Origin: an uncultured Nitrospirales bacterium
GTDB taxonomy: Bacteria > Nitrospirota > Nitrospiria > Nitrospirales > UBA8639
Direction of reading: 5' to 3'
Assembly (NCBI GenBank): GCA_951812745.1
Contig: OX638327.1
Location: 248,001-312,000 of the forward strand
Length of the DNA: 64,000 nucleotides
Below, piece after piece: positions 17,856-26,073 of the stretch. Made by a program: the position numbers and the translations under genes. Under the pieces are notes generated by a model. The model ran no database searches and was not told the DNA's origin. It saw only the letters and a program-made list of their open reading frames with translations. Position 1 is the stretch's first letter. Each line of letters begins with the position of its first letter.

Positions 17856-18668
17856 ATGATGCCCTCCATGGAGGGGCGAACACGCAGATTCGCTCCTACA
17901 ACCGGTGCTTCACCAGGCCAGGCCGTGTCGCAATGGTCCGGTGCGTCGCGCGAATGGGCCGTGCAGCGCATGTTTACCGCGATTGCGACCCGGTACGATC
18001 TGAATAATTCCCTGCTCAGTTTCGGACTTCATCATCGCTGGAAGGCGCTGGCCGCGAGCCTGGTTCCCGTTCGGACGCGCGGGCGCGCCCTGGACCTGGG
18101 CGCGGGAACCGGGGATCTGGCCCTGCTGCTGGATGGTCGCATGGGGCCGTACGGCCGAGTGGCGGCCATGGATTTGAATTTCGCCATGCTGCGCGTGGGC
18201 GTGGCGAAGATTGCACGCCGCGGCCTGACTTCCCGCATCGCCTGTTTTCGCGGGAACGCGGAGCGGATCGCGTTTCTGGGCGGCACGTTCGACGCGGTGA
18301 CCACGGGGTTCTGTATCCGCAACGTGGGCGACCGGCCGCAGGCCTTTCGCGAGATTCATCGCGTACTGAAACCGGGTGGCCGCTTCGTGTGTCTGGAGTT
18401 TTCCCGGCCGGTTTCGGCCTGGCTCCGGCGCGTCTATGACTGGTATTCGTTTCGACTCCTGCCGGCCATCGGCACCTGGGTGGCCAAGGACCATACGGAC
18501 GTGTACCGCTACCTGCCTGAATCCATTCGCACGTTTCCCGATCAGGACCAGTTGGCCGCGATGCTTCGTGACGCCGGGTTCAGCCAAGTGGAGTATCGCA
18601 ATCTCAGCGGCGGGATCGTGGCCATTCACGTGGCGGTGAAGCCTGTCCCTTCGGCAGGCTCAGGATAG
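17856..18668 (+). CDS. ubiE: UbiE/MenG-type quinone methyltransferase
   Basis: A class I SAM-dependent methyltransferase of about 270 residues. The start of the fold VQRMFTAIATRYDLNNSLLSFG is diagnostic for UbiE/MenG/COQ5. The SAM-binding LDLGAGTGDLALLL, the GTFDAVTTGFCIRNVGDRPQAFREIHRVLKPGG segment and the FSRPVSAWLRRVYDWYSF region follow in order. It would C-methylate a menaquinone or ubiquinone precursor. Several candidate starts exist (GTG 17841, ATG 17856, 17859, 17868); none has a strong ribosome binding site. It is followed by a radical SAM gene after a 160-bp gap filled by repeats. Confidence 0.88.
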   Translation: MMPSMEGRTRRFAPTTGASPGQAVSQWSGASREWAVQRMFTAIATRYDLNNSLLSFGLHHRWKALAASLVPVRTRGRALDLGAGTGDLALLLDGRMGPYGRVAAMDLNFAMLRVGVAKIARRGLTSRIACFRGNAERIAFLGGTFDAVTTGFCIRNVGDRPQAFREIHRVLKPGGRFVCLEFSRPVSAWLRRVYDWYSFRLLPAIGTWVAKDHTDVYRYLPESIRTFPDQDQLAAMLRDAGFSQVEYRNLSGGIVAIHVAVKPVPSAGSG

Positions 18669-18685
18669 GCTCCGGTCCGCCCCTA

Positions 18686-18766
18686 CTGAACCCCCCGTGC
18701 CCCCCTTGTCAGGGGGGACAGGAGTTCTGCCGTCCCCCTGAGAAGGGGGATTGAGGGGGTTGTCTT
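18686..18766. repeat. C-rich/G-rich inverted repeat, family B, copy 1
   Basis: CCCCCCTTGTCAGGGGGG followed by a short spacer and CCCCTGAGAAGGGGGATTGA, then GGGGGTTGTC. Near-identical copies lie at 23710-23796 and 25620-25706, and a short derivative at 2034-2066. Each full copy precedes a plus-strand gene. Confidence 0.8.
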
Positions 18767-18794
18767 TCAAAGGAGGGGAAGGAAAAGGCCGAAA

Positions 18795-18828
18795 TTGTGA
18801 ACGAGTTAGTGAACACATACAAGGGTGA
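18795..18828. repeat. IS-end-like repeat, family C, diverged copy
   Basis: TTGTGAACGAGTTAGTGAAC followed by ACATACAAGGGTGA resembles the terminal inverted repeat of the IS481-like element. It ends 6 bp before the ATG of the radical SAM gene, and its AAGGGTGAGG supplies that gene's ribosome binding site. Confidence 0.6.
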
Positions 18829-18834
18829 GGCGTG

Positions 18835-20436
18835 ATGGATTCCGTTCTTTACGTGTTCCTGCCGTGTAAGAAGGTCTATCCCACCGGCATTACCTACCTG
18901 GCCGATTTCATTCACCGGCGCCGGCCGGAGGTCCGCCAGCAGATCCTGGACCTGTCGCTGTTTCCGCTGGCCGCGCGGTCGCGCGCGTTGCGGGAGACGG
19001 TGCAACACTTTCAGCCGGATCTCGTGTGTTTTTCGTGGCGCGACATTCAGATCTTTTCGCCGCACGAGGGTGACGCGTCGCTGGAGCAGGCGTTCAATTT
19101 TTATTACGCCAGCAATCCCCTGAAGCGCGTGGCGGCGTCGTTCCAGGGCCTGCGCAATCTGTACCGGTATTATCAGGATATCCGCCGGAACCTGTCGTAC
19201 CCGTGGCTGGTGCACCGGAAATTCCCGGACGTGCGGTTGATGATCGGCGGCGGGGCGTTCACCGCATTCGCGGATCAGTTGATCGAGCAATTGCCCGACG
19301 GCACGCTCGGGATATTAGGCGAGGGGGAGGATGCGATCCTCAAGGTGTTGAATGACGAGCCCCTGGCGGATGAACGGTTCATCGTCCGGGAGCACGGGCG
19401 CGTGAGCAAGGGCACGAAACATACACCGGCCCTGCTGGATTCGTTGACGGTGGATCTACCGTACCTGACGTCGATTTTTCCGCAATACCCCGAATACGTG
19501 GGTGAGTGCATCGGCGTGCAGTCGAAACGGGGGTGCCCGTATGACTGCGCGTTTTGTTTGTATCCGTACATTGAGGGGAAGCGCGTGCGGTACCGGCCGG
19601 CGCAGAACGTGGTGCACGATATTGCGCAGTATTATCATCAGTGGGGCGCGCGGCGGTTCTGGTTTACCGACGCGCAGTTCATCACGGGCAAGGACGCGTA
19701 CCCGCAATGCACGGAGATCCTGGAACGGATTATCCGCGAGGGCCTGGCGATTGAATGGTCGGGGTACGTGCGGACGTCGCTCATTTCCGCGGACCTGGCG
19801 ACGCTGATGGTGCGGTCGGGCGTGGGCGACCTGGAAGTGGCGATTACCGCGGGCTCGCAACAGGTGCTGAACAGCCTGCACATGGGCTTCAAGCTGGAAC
19901 ACCTGTATGACGGCTGCCGGTATTTGAAGGAGGCGGGGTTCGCGGGCCGCGTGATCCTGAATTATTCGCTCAACTCGCCGGAGGAAACCGAGGAGACGCT
20001 GTTGCAGAGTATCGAGTCATATAAAGTGGTGGCGTCGATTCTCGGGGAAGATCGCGTGTTCCCCCTGATGTTCTTTCTGGGCGTTCAGCCGAATACGGAC
20101 CTGGAACAGCGGTTGTTGTCGGACGGGTATCTGTCCTCGGGCTACAACCCGCTCAGCCTCACGCCGTGGAACATCAAGAAATTGCTGTACAATCCCGCGC
20201 CGCTGAACACCCTGATTGCGAAGGCGTGCCTGACGGCCTGGAACCGGAAGCATGGGAGCTGCGACCCCCGGCCCTGGTCCGGCAGTCTGAGTCAAAGCGC
20301 CACGCAGGACCATGGCCACACCTATGCGGACCAGAGTCTGTCCAAGGGCCTCGAGGCCAACTCGGGCCGTGACGCCCTGCTGACTCTGGAAGAGCTGTTG
20401 CGCTCCCGCCCGGCGGCGCAACGCCGCGCGTCGTAA
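18835..20436 (+). CDS. B12-binding-type radical SAM protein
   Basis: A 533-residue protein. Residues 1-200 form an N-terminal Rossmann-like part as in cobalamin-type radical SAM enzymes (DLVCFSWRDIQIFSPHEG, RLMIGGGAF, GILGEGEDAI), without a clear DxHxxG motif. The 4Fe-4S motif is KRGCPYDCAFC (Cys 234, 238, 241), followed by a TIM-barrel containing WFTDAQFITG and VILNYSLNSPEETEET. The last ~70 residues are polar and low-homology. Chemistry and substrate cannot be told. ATG 18835 has GGGTGAGG before it. It follows the quinone methyltransferase but a link is only positional. Confidence 0.8.
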   Translation: MDSVLYVFLPCKKVYPTGITYLADFIHRRRPEVRQQILDLSLFPLAARSRALRETVQHFQPDLVCFSWRDIQIFSPHEGDASLEQAFNFYYASNPLKRVAASFQGLRNLYRYYQDIRRNLSYPWLVHRKFPDVRLMIGGGAFTAFADQLIEQLPDGTLGILGEGEDAILKVLNDEPLADERFIVREHGRVSKGTKHTPALLDSLTVDLPYLTSIFPQYPEYVGECIGVQSKRGCPYDCAFCLYPYIEGKRVRYRPAQNVVHDIAQYYHQWGARRFWFTDAQFITGKDAYPQCTEILERIIREGLAIEWSGYVRTSLISADLATLMVRSGVGDLEVAITAGSQQVLNSLHMGFKLEHLYDGCRYLKEAGFAGRVILNYSLNSPEETEETLLQSIESYKVVASILGEDRVFPLMFFLGVQPNTDLEQRLLSDGYLSSGYNPLSLTPWNIKKLLYNPAPLNTLIAKACLTAWNRKHGSCDPRPWSGSLSQSATQDHGHTYADQSLSKGLEANSGRDALLTLEELLRSRPAAQRRAS

Positions 20437-20857
20437 GGCGTTCCTCTCCTGTCTTTCTAAGCCAAGGTTCTTGTCGTTGTAGGGCACGTTATCTTGTGGG
20501 GTTTCGCCCCCACGCGACGAAGGGAAGAGCGCGGGGTTTCGCCCCCGCACGACGAGGTCCTTTTGTTTCGGTAAAAGGACCCAAAACCATTGGCGCCCGG
20601 GCGTGGCCCCGAGGGGTGCCTTTGCCCCAATCCCGATTCCCTGGGCTGCGGAACTCGCTTCGCTCAGACAGTCCTCGCCTCCAAACAGGTTTCGGGCCTG
20701 GGGCGCAGCCACGCCCGCAGGCGCCGGGAAATGGCGGCATGAGATGCCGCCGCTACAATTGCGGAGAGGCCGCTAGGCAGCTTAGGATGACGCCACTACA
20801 TATGCGAGAGAAGAAGGCGGGATGGTGTGTGGCCGGTGCGCGGGATCACCGCGAAGG
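20437..20857. repeat. Intergenic region with the 265-bp dispersed repeat D, copy 1
   Basis: From about 20495 to 20758 the sequence runs parallel to 28869-29173, with blocks such as CGAGGTCCTTTTGTTTCGGT, AAAAGGACCCAAAACCAT and TGCCTTTGCCCCAATCCCGA shared. No gene is supported. The copies contain several short inverted repeats (AGGTCCTTTTGTTTCGG/AAAAGGACC). Confidence 0.8.
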
Positions 20858-21499
20858 TCAATCCGTGATCGTGAACGCCATGGTGCCGATCACGTTGGGG
20901 TCGTACAACTCCTGGCCGGGACTTTCGAAGTAGAGCTTGACGAGATACTTCCCCTTTTTCCAGCCGCCGTCCGGTCGATAGATTTCCAGGTACCCCGCCT
21001 TTTCGTTCATTTCCATGAACAGGGCATCGGTTCCCGTGAGTTCTGTTGAGGGGGTTTGTCCGTCCGGCATGTAAAACCACGCCGCTCGATATTGCGACGG
21101 GGCATCGAGGGCCGATACCGCAAAGACGAGATAGAATATTTCCGTATCCGCCGAAAATTCGGACACGCCGGGTTCCACCGGTTCCACGTAGGCGTCATCC
21201 GTCATCCACCCTTGCCGGCCGAACGTGTCCCAGGGAACTTTGATGTCCCGGGCCATGGCGATCCATTTGAAGGCGGATTGCGGGCGTTGCCAATTTACCT
21301 GGTCCAGCGCCATGAGTTCGGTCTGCGTGGTCACGCTTCCCTCACTCTCTATTGTGGCCGCTTTGGGGGTAAAGGTCTGTTCTTCCCCCGACACGATCGG
21401 GGGGGTCAGGCTGGCGAGCAGGATACCGGTAAAGGTGAGGACGCTGATGGACCGCCCGGCACGATGCGCGTGATCTGCGGAACCCGATCTTTTTTTCAT
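20858..21499 (-). CDS. Secreted protein of unknown function
   Basis: A 213-residue protein with a cationic start (MKKRSGSADHAHRAGR), a hydrophobic core (ISVLTFTGILLASLTPPIVS) and a plausible signal peptidase site after VSG, so it is exported to the periplasm. The mature part is acidic with beta-type patterns (EIFYLVFAVSALDAPSQYRA, KGKYLVKLYFESPGQELYDP). I do not recognise the family; the C-terminal half looks like an immunoglobulin-like or carbohydrate-binding beta sandwich (weak inference). It stands alone, flanked by repeats on both sides. Confidence 0.7.
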   Translation of the reverse strand: MKKRSGSADHAHRAGRSISVLTFTGILLASLTPPIVSGEEQTFTPKAATIESEGSVTTQTELMALDQVNWQRPQSAFKWIAMARDIKVPWDTFGRQGWMTDDAYVEPVEPGVSEFSADTEIFYLVFAVSALDAPSQYRAAWFYMPDGQTPSTELTGTDALFMEMNEKAGYLEIYRPDGGWKKGKYLVKLYFESPGQELYDPNVIGTMAFTITD

Positions 21500-21606
21500 G
21501 CTACCCCTCTCCCTGCCGCAACCTTACTCCTCGTGTACTGTACCCCTCTCGCAGCGTTTTCGCAATCGTTTGCCGGCGCCGGATAGCAGTGGTCTCTGCT
21601 CCTGTC

Positions 21607-21727
21607 ATCCCCGATCCTCGATTACAAACGTCAAGGACAGGCTTTGATCGGGGATCCAGAAGGTTTTTCTTTTTCCTTTGTCCGTGAAGAGAACGACACT
21701 GGATTCCCGATTACTAACGTCGGGAAT
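21607..21727. repeat. Two hairpins in the gap before the secreted-protein gene
   Basis: ATCCCCGATC (21607) pairs with GATCGGGGAT (21646), and ATTCCCGA (21703) pairs with TCGGGAAT (21720-21727). They occupy the 256-bp gap between the HAD gene stop and the secreted-protein start, both on the minus strand. Either could terminate the cbbQ-HAD transcript. Confidence 0.5.
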
Positions 21728-21755
21728 GACACAGAGGAACGAATACGAGACACCG

Positions 21756-22634
21756 TCAAGGCGGGGGGGCAGCGACGCGGGTGGCGGCGATGGCTTGACG
21801 GCGGCGTTCGACGATGCCGTCGGCGATTTCGGTCAGGTGCTGTTCGAGGATCAGGCGGAGTTGGCTCCCGCTTCGATAGTCGGCCGGGGCCATGAAATGC
21901 ACGCGGTCGGCATGATGCGTGAGGTCGTAACATTTTTTGAATGACCGGCGCGTGGGGTCGTCAGGATTGTACACGGCCACGGCGAGCCCGCCGTTCTTTT
22001 TGATGACGGTGAAACACGGCACGTCGGTGGGGCCGTCGCCCACGTAGATCATGTGCCGGAACGGCACACGCCTGGCTTCTTCGGGCATGTGGTCGTTCAC
22101 GTCCTGGTCCGCGTCCAGGAGGTTTTTGTTAACCCGGAAAAGATATTGCGTCTTTTGCGTGTGACTGATGGTGCGCTTCGGGAAACTGATGTGCCCGTCC
22201 TCCTCATCGAACCGGCAGCCCCACACGGCTTTGGTCCACTTCGCGATCTCACTGCCCGCCAGGACCGCTTCCAGTCCCGAGCTGACCACGTAATGCTCCA
22301 AATGAACGTCCCACTCCCGGTATTTGGGCTGTTGGACGATCGCGTTCAATTCCCCGAAACACTCCGGTATCCCGGGAAAAAACGAGAGTTGCGCGCCCAT
22401 GCGTTGCAGGTCCCGGTTCGACAGGGACCGGATCGCGTCGTGTTCCAGCATCCGCTTCATGTAGGCGAGTTCCTGGTCGTAGCCTCTTTCTTTGATAAGC
22501 GCGGTGCAGCTATCCCAGAACTCCTGCGGCTCGATCCCGGCATGACGCAGGATCGTCTGGTCCTGCATGTACTGCGGGCTCAGGGTGTGATCGAAGTCGT
22601 AGACGACGGCGATGATGTTTTGTGGTTCGGACAT
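21756..22634 (-). CDS. HAD-superfamily phosphatase-like protein
   Basis: A 292-residue haloacid dehalogenase-fold protein. Motif I is VVYDFDHTLS near residue 14 (nucleophile Asp), motif II VSSGLEAVL near 115, and motif IV YVGDGPTDVPCF near 205. A helical cap lies between motifs I and II. It probably hydrolyses a phosphate monoester, substrate unknown. ATG 22634 (MSEPQN) is chosen over an upstream start that reads Arg-rich and overlaps cbbQ. It begins 41 bp after the CbbQ-type gene stops, so the two are likely co-transcribed, an unusual pairing. Confidence 0.8.
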   Translation of the reverse strand: MSEPQNIIAVVYDFDHTLSPQYMQDQTILRHAGIEPQEFWDSCTALIKERGYDQELAYMKRMLEHDAIRSLSNRDLQRMGAQLSFFPGIPECFGELNAIVQQPKYREWDVHLEHYVVSSGLEAVLAGSEIAKWTKAVWGCRFDEEDGHISFPKRTISHTQKTQYLFRVNKNLLDADQDVNDHMPEEARRVPFRHMIYVGDGPTDVPCFTVIKKNGGLAVAVYNPDDPTRRSFKKCYDLTHHADRVHFMAPADYRSGSQLRLILEQHLTEIADGIVERRRQAIAATRVAAPPP

Positions 22635-22675
22635 GCGGGGCTCACAGGGCGGGAACGGTTCGCCGGGGGCGTTGC

Positions 22676-23488
22676 TCAAAAAATCGCTTTCACGAGTTCC
22701 TGGATGCTGCGGTGCATATCGACGTCGTCCGTGATGGGCTGGATCACGGCCACCTCGCACGCCCGCTCCGGGGCGACGCCTTGCTTCATCAGGGTGCCGG
22801 CGTAAATGAGCAGTCGCGTGCTGACGCCTTCTTCGAGCCCGTGGTTGCGCAGATTCCGCACCTTGCCGCCCAGTTTGACGAGCCGGTGGGCCACGTCGTT
22901 GGCGACGCCGGCTTCACGTTCGATGATTCTCGTTTCGATCTCCGCGGGCGGATACGTGAATTCGATGGCCATGAACCGTTGTTTCGTGCTTTGCTTGAGT
23001 TCCTTGAGCACGCTCTGGTAGCCGGGGTTGTAGGAAATCACGAGCATGAAGTCATCGACCGCTTCGATGACCTGCCCGCGTTTTTCGATGGGCAGGAAGC
23101 GGCGGTCGTCGCCGAGCGGGTGCACAACCACTGTGGTGTCTTTTCTGGCTTCGACGATTTCATCCAGGTAGACGATGGCCCCGTGTTTCACCCCGAGCGT
23201 CAGGGGGCCGTCCATCCACACGGTTTCTTCGCCCTTGAGGAGATACCGGCCCACCAGGTCCGACGCGGTGAGATCCTCATGGCAGGCCACCGTAATCAGC
23301 GGGCGCTTCAACCGGTACGCCAGGTGTTGCACGAACCGGGTTTTGCCGCAGCCCGTCGGGCCTTTCAGCATCACCGGCAACTGCTGCTGCGCCGCGATGT
23401 CGGCCAGCCCGATCTCGCCGTTGATCTCTTCATAAAACGGTTCTTCGGTGATCCGGTATTGCTCGATGTCGATTTCGTGGCCTTTCAC
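22676..23488 (-). CDS. cbbQ: CbbQ/NirQ/NorQ-type AAA+ ATPase
   Basis: A 270-residue MoxR-class AAA+ ATPase. Walker A is [12 protein letters not shown] near residue 45, Walker [15 protein letters not shown] near 105, and the family-specific [18 protein letters not shown] lies between. Homologues (CbbQ, NirQ, NorQ, GvpN) act with a VWA-domain partner (CbbO, NorD) to remodel RuBisCO or nitric oxide reductase. No VWA-domain partner is in the window. GTG 23488 is preceded by AGGAG at good spacing and gives the normal length. It heads a short operon with a HAD phosphatase. Confidence 0.88.
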   Translation of the reverse strand: MKGHEIDIEQYRITEEPFYEEINGEIGLADIAAQQQLPVMLKGPTGCGKTRFVQHLAYRLKRPLITVACHEDLTASDLVGRYLLKGEETVWMDGPLTLGVKHGAIVYLDEIVEARKDTTVVVHPLGDDRRFLPIEKRGQVIEAVDDFMLVISYNPGYQSVLKELKQSTKQRFMAIEFTYPPAEIETRIIEREAGVANDVAHRLVKLGGKVRNLRNHGLEEGVSTRLLIYAGTLMKQGVAPERACEVAVIQPITDDVDMHRSIQELVKAIF

Positions 23489-24039
23489 GCGTCTCCTGCC
23501 TTCTTTTCCCAAAGGGCGGGGAATGGGAACAACGATCGTTGTTCCCTACTAGCTAGCTGGTGAGTCCAAGGTAGCCCACTTCCGCGCCATCGTCAACTCC
23601 GGTGGCGGGGACCTGTCTCATGCGCTTTCAGTCCTTTTCCTTGTCTCTGTAGCTGCCTCATCTTATGACGCCATTTCCCGGCGCCTGCGGGCGTGGCTGC
23701 GCCCCGGCGCTGAACCCCCTGTACCCCCCTTGTCAGGGGGGAGAGGAGTTCTGCCGTCCCCCTGAGAAGGGGGATTGAGGGGGTTGTCTGACAAAGACGG
23801 GGCACGGGGGCACAAAAGGAAGCGGGAAAATTGTCAACGAATGACTGAACACATACAAGGATGACAGAAAGAAAGTGATGCACATGCTACAACACCTGAC
23901 GGCTTGCCTCGCTTGTCTATCCGCAAGGGGTCGTGCTATCATTACCTATTGTTGGGTACTCTGTTGCAACCCTGCGAACTCCACTAACATCCATTCTTCG
24001 TCACTCCATCATTACGAACCATCGAGGTCTAACGTTCTC
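23489..24039. repeat. Intergenic region made of repeats (partial D inverted, B copy 2, C copy)
   Basis: Between the divergently placed cbbQ and ATP-grasp-like genes. 23664-23709 is an inverted partial copy of the end of repeat D. 23710-23796 is a full family-B repeat. 23831-23867 is a family-C IS-end-like repeat that matches the left end of the IS481-like element at 34 of 36 positions. From 23875 the frame of the next gene is open but reads unlike coding sequence until ATG 24040. Confidence 0.7.
23831..23867. repeat. Solo IS-end-like repeat, family C
   Basis: TTGTCAACGAATGACTGAAC then ACATACAAGGATGACAG; the reverse complement matches the 11180-11215 IS terminus almost exactly. No transposase is attached, so this is a solo end, MITE-like relic or a shared regulatory repeat. 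Confidence 0.8.
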
Positions 24040-25518
24040 ATGGCCCACGTCCCGGCGGCAGGTCCCGTGATTCCGCATTGTTCGGATACGGCGGCCCCTT
24101 CCGCCTTGTCCCCGGCTCCTCCTCTCTGCGAAGAGAGCCGGCGCTGTCTGTCCGTGCACCATGCGCTGCAAGCCGCGGGGGTGTTCGACTCGACGCCCGC
24201 ATGGCGTGTCTCGCCCGTTCCGTTCCAATTGACTGCACGCGAGGTGTCGTTCTTCGAGACCCTGGGCCCTCAACTCTGGTCGTTCTCCAAGGCGCTCAAC
24301 CGGCTGTATCTGGACAGCCTCAAGGGCCGGCAACCGTTTTGGGTGCACCAGTATCTGGACCAGGGCAAGCCGGAAGCCCTGTTGGAGTATGCCCGCATGA
24401 AGCGGTTTCGTGAGGCGATCCCCCAGGTGATCCGGCCCGACGTGATTCCGACCGAGACAGGCATGACGATCACGGAGTTGGATTCGGTGCCTGGCGGGAT
24501 CGGGATCACGGGCAGTTTGTCCGCCGCCTACGGCGCGTTGGGGGATGCGCTGGTCGGCGGAGCCGACGGCATGATCGACGGGTTTGCCACGCTGTTCCGG
24601 TCCGGGGAGGACGGCTGTGTCGCCATCGTGGTGTCCGATGAGGCCGAGGATTACCGGACCGAAATGGACTGGGTGGCGTACCGGTTGCGGGACGCAGGGC
24701 TGGACGCCTATTGTGTGCATCCCCGCGATCTCCGGTTCTCCGAGGACGAAGGATCGTTCTCCCCCGCGTTATTCGCACGCACGTCTTCCGGGGAACGGCC
24801 GGTTTCGCACGTCTATCGGTTTTTTGAACTCTTCGACCTGGACAATATTCCGAAGTCCGAATTGCTGATGTACACCGCCAAGAAGGGCCGGGTGCGCGTG
24901 ACGCCGCCGTACAAACCCTGGATGGAAGAGAAGCTGGCCTTCGCGCTCCTGCATCACCCTATGCTGGAGGGCTTTTGGACCGACTCGCTGGGGCCGGACG
25001 TGTTCGAGCAGCTCGGGCAGGTCATGCCCAAGACCTGGGTCGTGGACCCTCGTCCCTTGCCGCCATCCGCGATCATCCCGGACCTTTCGCTTGACGGGAA
25101 GGCCGTGTCCGATTGGCGACAGTTGGCTCGGGCCACGCAGAAGCAGCGGCAATGCGTGTTGAAGCCGTCGGGGTTTTCGGAACTGGCCTGGGGCAGCCGC
25201 GGGGTGGTCGTGGGTCATGATATCCCGCAGTCCGCCTGGGCCGCGAAATTAGAGCATGCGCTGGATGCCTTCACCTCGACACCCTACGTGTTCCAGGCGT
25301 TTCACAAGGGCCGGTCGTACGAGATGACCTATTGGGACGAGCGCACGGGGCAACTGGAATCCATGGAGGGCCGGGCTCGATTGTCCCCGTATTATTTCGT
25401 GTCCGGAGACGAGGTGACCCTCGGCGGGATTCTGGCGACGGTCTGCCCCAAGGATAAAAAAGTGCTGCACGGGATGCGCGATGCCATCATGGCGCCGTGC
25501 GCGTTGCCGGTTGGGTAG
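24040..25518 (+). CDS. ATP-grasp-like protein of unknown function
   Basis: A protein of about 492 residues from ATG 24040 (MAHVPAAGPVIPH); the frame is open back to 23875 but that part is Cys/Ser/His-rich and overlaps a repeat. The centre reads as a Rossmann-type domain (VAIVVSDEAEDYRTEMDW, YRLRDAGLDAYCVHPRDLRF). The C-terminal third, with CVLKPSGFSELAWGSRGVVV and FQAFHKGRSYEMTYW, resembles the ATP-binding lysine/glycine-loop of circularly permuted ATP-grasp enzymes such as the glutathionylspermidine-synthase type. That resemblance is weak. I cannot name a substrate. Glutaredoxin follows on the same strand. Confidence 0.6.
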   Translation: MAHVPAAGPVIPHCSDTAAPSALSPAPPLCEESRRCLSVHHALQAAGVFDSTPAWRVSPVPFQLTAREVSFFETLGPQLWSFSKALNRLYLDSLKGRQPFWVHQYLDQGKPEALLEYARMKRFREAIPQVIRPDVIPTETGMTITELDSVPGGIGITGSLSAAYGALGDALVGGADGMIDGFATLFRSGEDGCVAIVVSDEAEDYRTEMDWVAYRLRDAGLDAYCVHPRDLRFSEDEGSFSPALFARTSSGERPVSHVYRFFELFDLDNIPKSELLMYTAKKGRVRVTPPYKPWMEEKLAFALLHHPMLEGFWTDSLGPDVFEQLGQVMPKTWVVDPRPLPPSAIIPDLSLDGKAVSDWRQLARATQKQRQCVLKPSGFSELAWGSRGVVVGHDIPQSAWAAKLEHALDAFTSTPYVFQAFHKGRSYEMTYWDERTGQLESMEGRARLSPYYFVSGDEVTLGGILATVCPKDKKVLHGMRDAIMAPCALPVG

Positions 25519-25541
25519 AGCGGCCCCTCCAGTCGTTGTAG

Positions 25542-25610
25542 GTCGGATTAGCGCAGCGTAATCCGACAATGGCGGCGAAGGTGTCGGGTTACGCCTTCGG
25601 CTAACCCGAT
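25542..25610. repeat. Tandem REP-like palindromes, family A
   Basis: Palindromes at 25542-25567 (GTCGGATTA/TAATCCGAC) and 25583-25610 (GTCGGGTTA/TAACCCGAT), in the same tandem arrangement as 3306-3386. Confidence 0.75.
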
Positions 25611-25619
25611 CTACGGGGT

Positions 25620-25706
25620 CTGAACCCCCCGTGCCCCCCTTATCAGGGGGGTGAGAAACTCGACAGTCCCCCTGATAAGGGGGATTGAGGGGGTTGTCTG
25701 ACAAAG
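25620..25706. repeat. C-rich/G-rich inverted repeat, family B, copy 3
   Basis: Third full copy, with CCCCCCTTATCAGGGGGG and CCCCTGATAAGGGGGATTGA. It ends 19 bp before the glutaredoxin start. Confidence 0.8.
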
Positions 25707-25724
25707 GCGAAGAAGGAAGAAGCC

Positions 25725-26027
25725 ATGCACTCGGTGACGTTGTATCATACTGAATGGTGTCCGGAATGCGTCCTGGTGCGCAGCCTGTTGGATGAGTTGG
25801 AGATCGAGTATAAAAGTGTTATTGTTCCCACGGTCCGCCCGTTCAGAAAACAGGTGTTCGAGATCTCGGGACAATATTACGTCCCCGTCCTGGTTGATGG
25901 AGACACCGTCCTGACGGAAACGCCGGACATTCTGGACCACCTTGACGCCTTGGCGTCCACCGCGAGTGAGGCCACCCCAGAGGAGCAGGAACCCGTTGAG
26001 GACCCGGTGCATGAGAACCTGCCCTGA
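25725..26027 (+). CDS. Glutaredoxin-like protein
   Basis: A 100-residue thioredoxin-fold protein. LYHTEWCPECVLVRSLLDEL carries the redox pair CPEC near residue 12 (glutaredoxin-like, with Glu instead of the usual Tyr), and YYVPVLVDGDTVLTETPDIL supplies the cis-proline VP and glutathione-contact region. The acidic last 20 residues are an extension. It may act in thiol exchange or as an N-terminal glutathione-transferase-like fold. Followed 46 bp later by a KamA-family gene. Confidence 0.8.
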   Translation: MHSVTLYHTEWCPECVLVRSLLDELEIEYKSVIVPTVRPFRKQVFEISGQYYVPVLVDGDTVLTETPDILDHLDALASTASEATPEEQEPVEDPVHENLP

Positions 26028-26073
26028 GTGTACCCTGAACGAAGCGAAGGGTTTTTATCCCTCGTGACGAGGC

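Noticed and set aside
18686-25706. CRISPR array
   Set aside because: The repeats are dispersed over kilobases, lack regular spacing and there are no cas genes.
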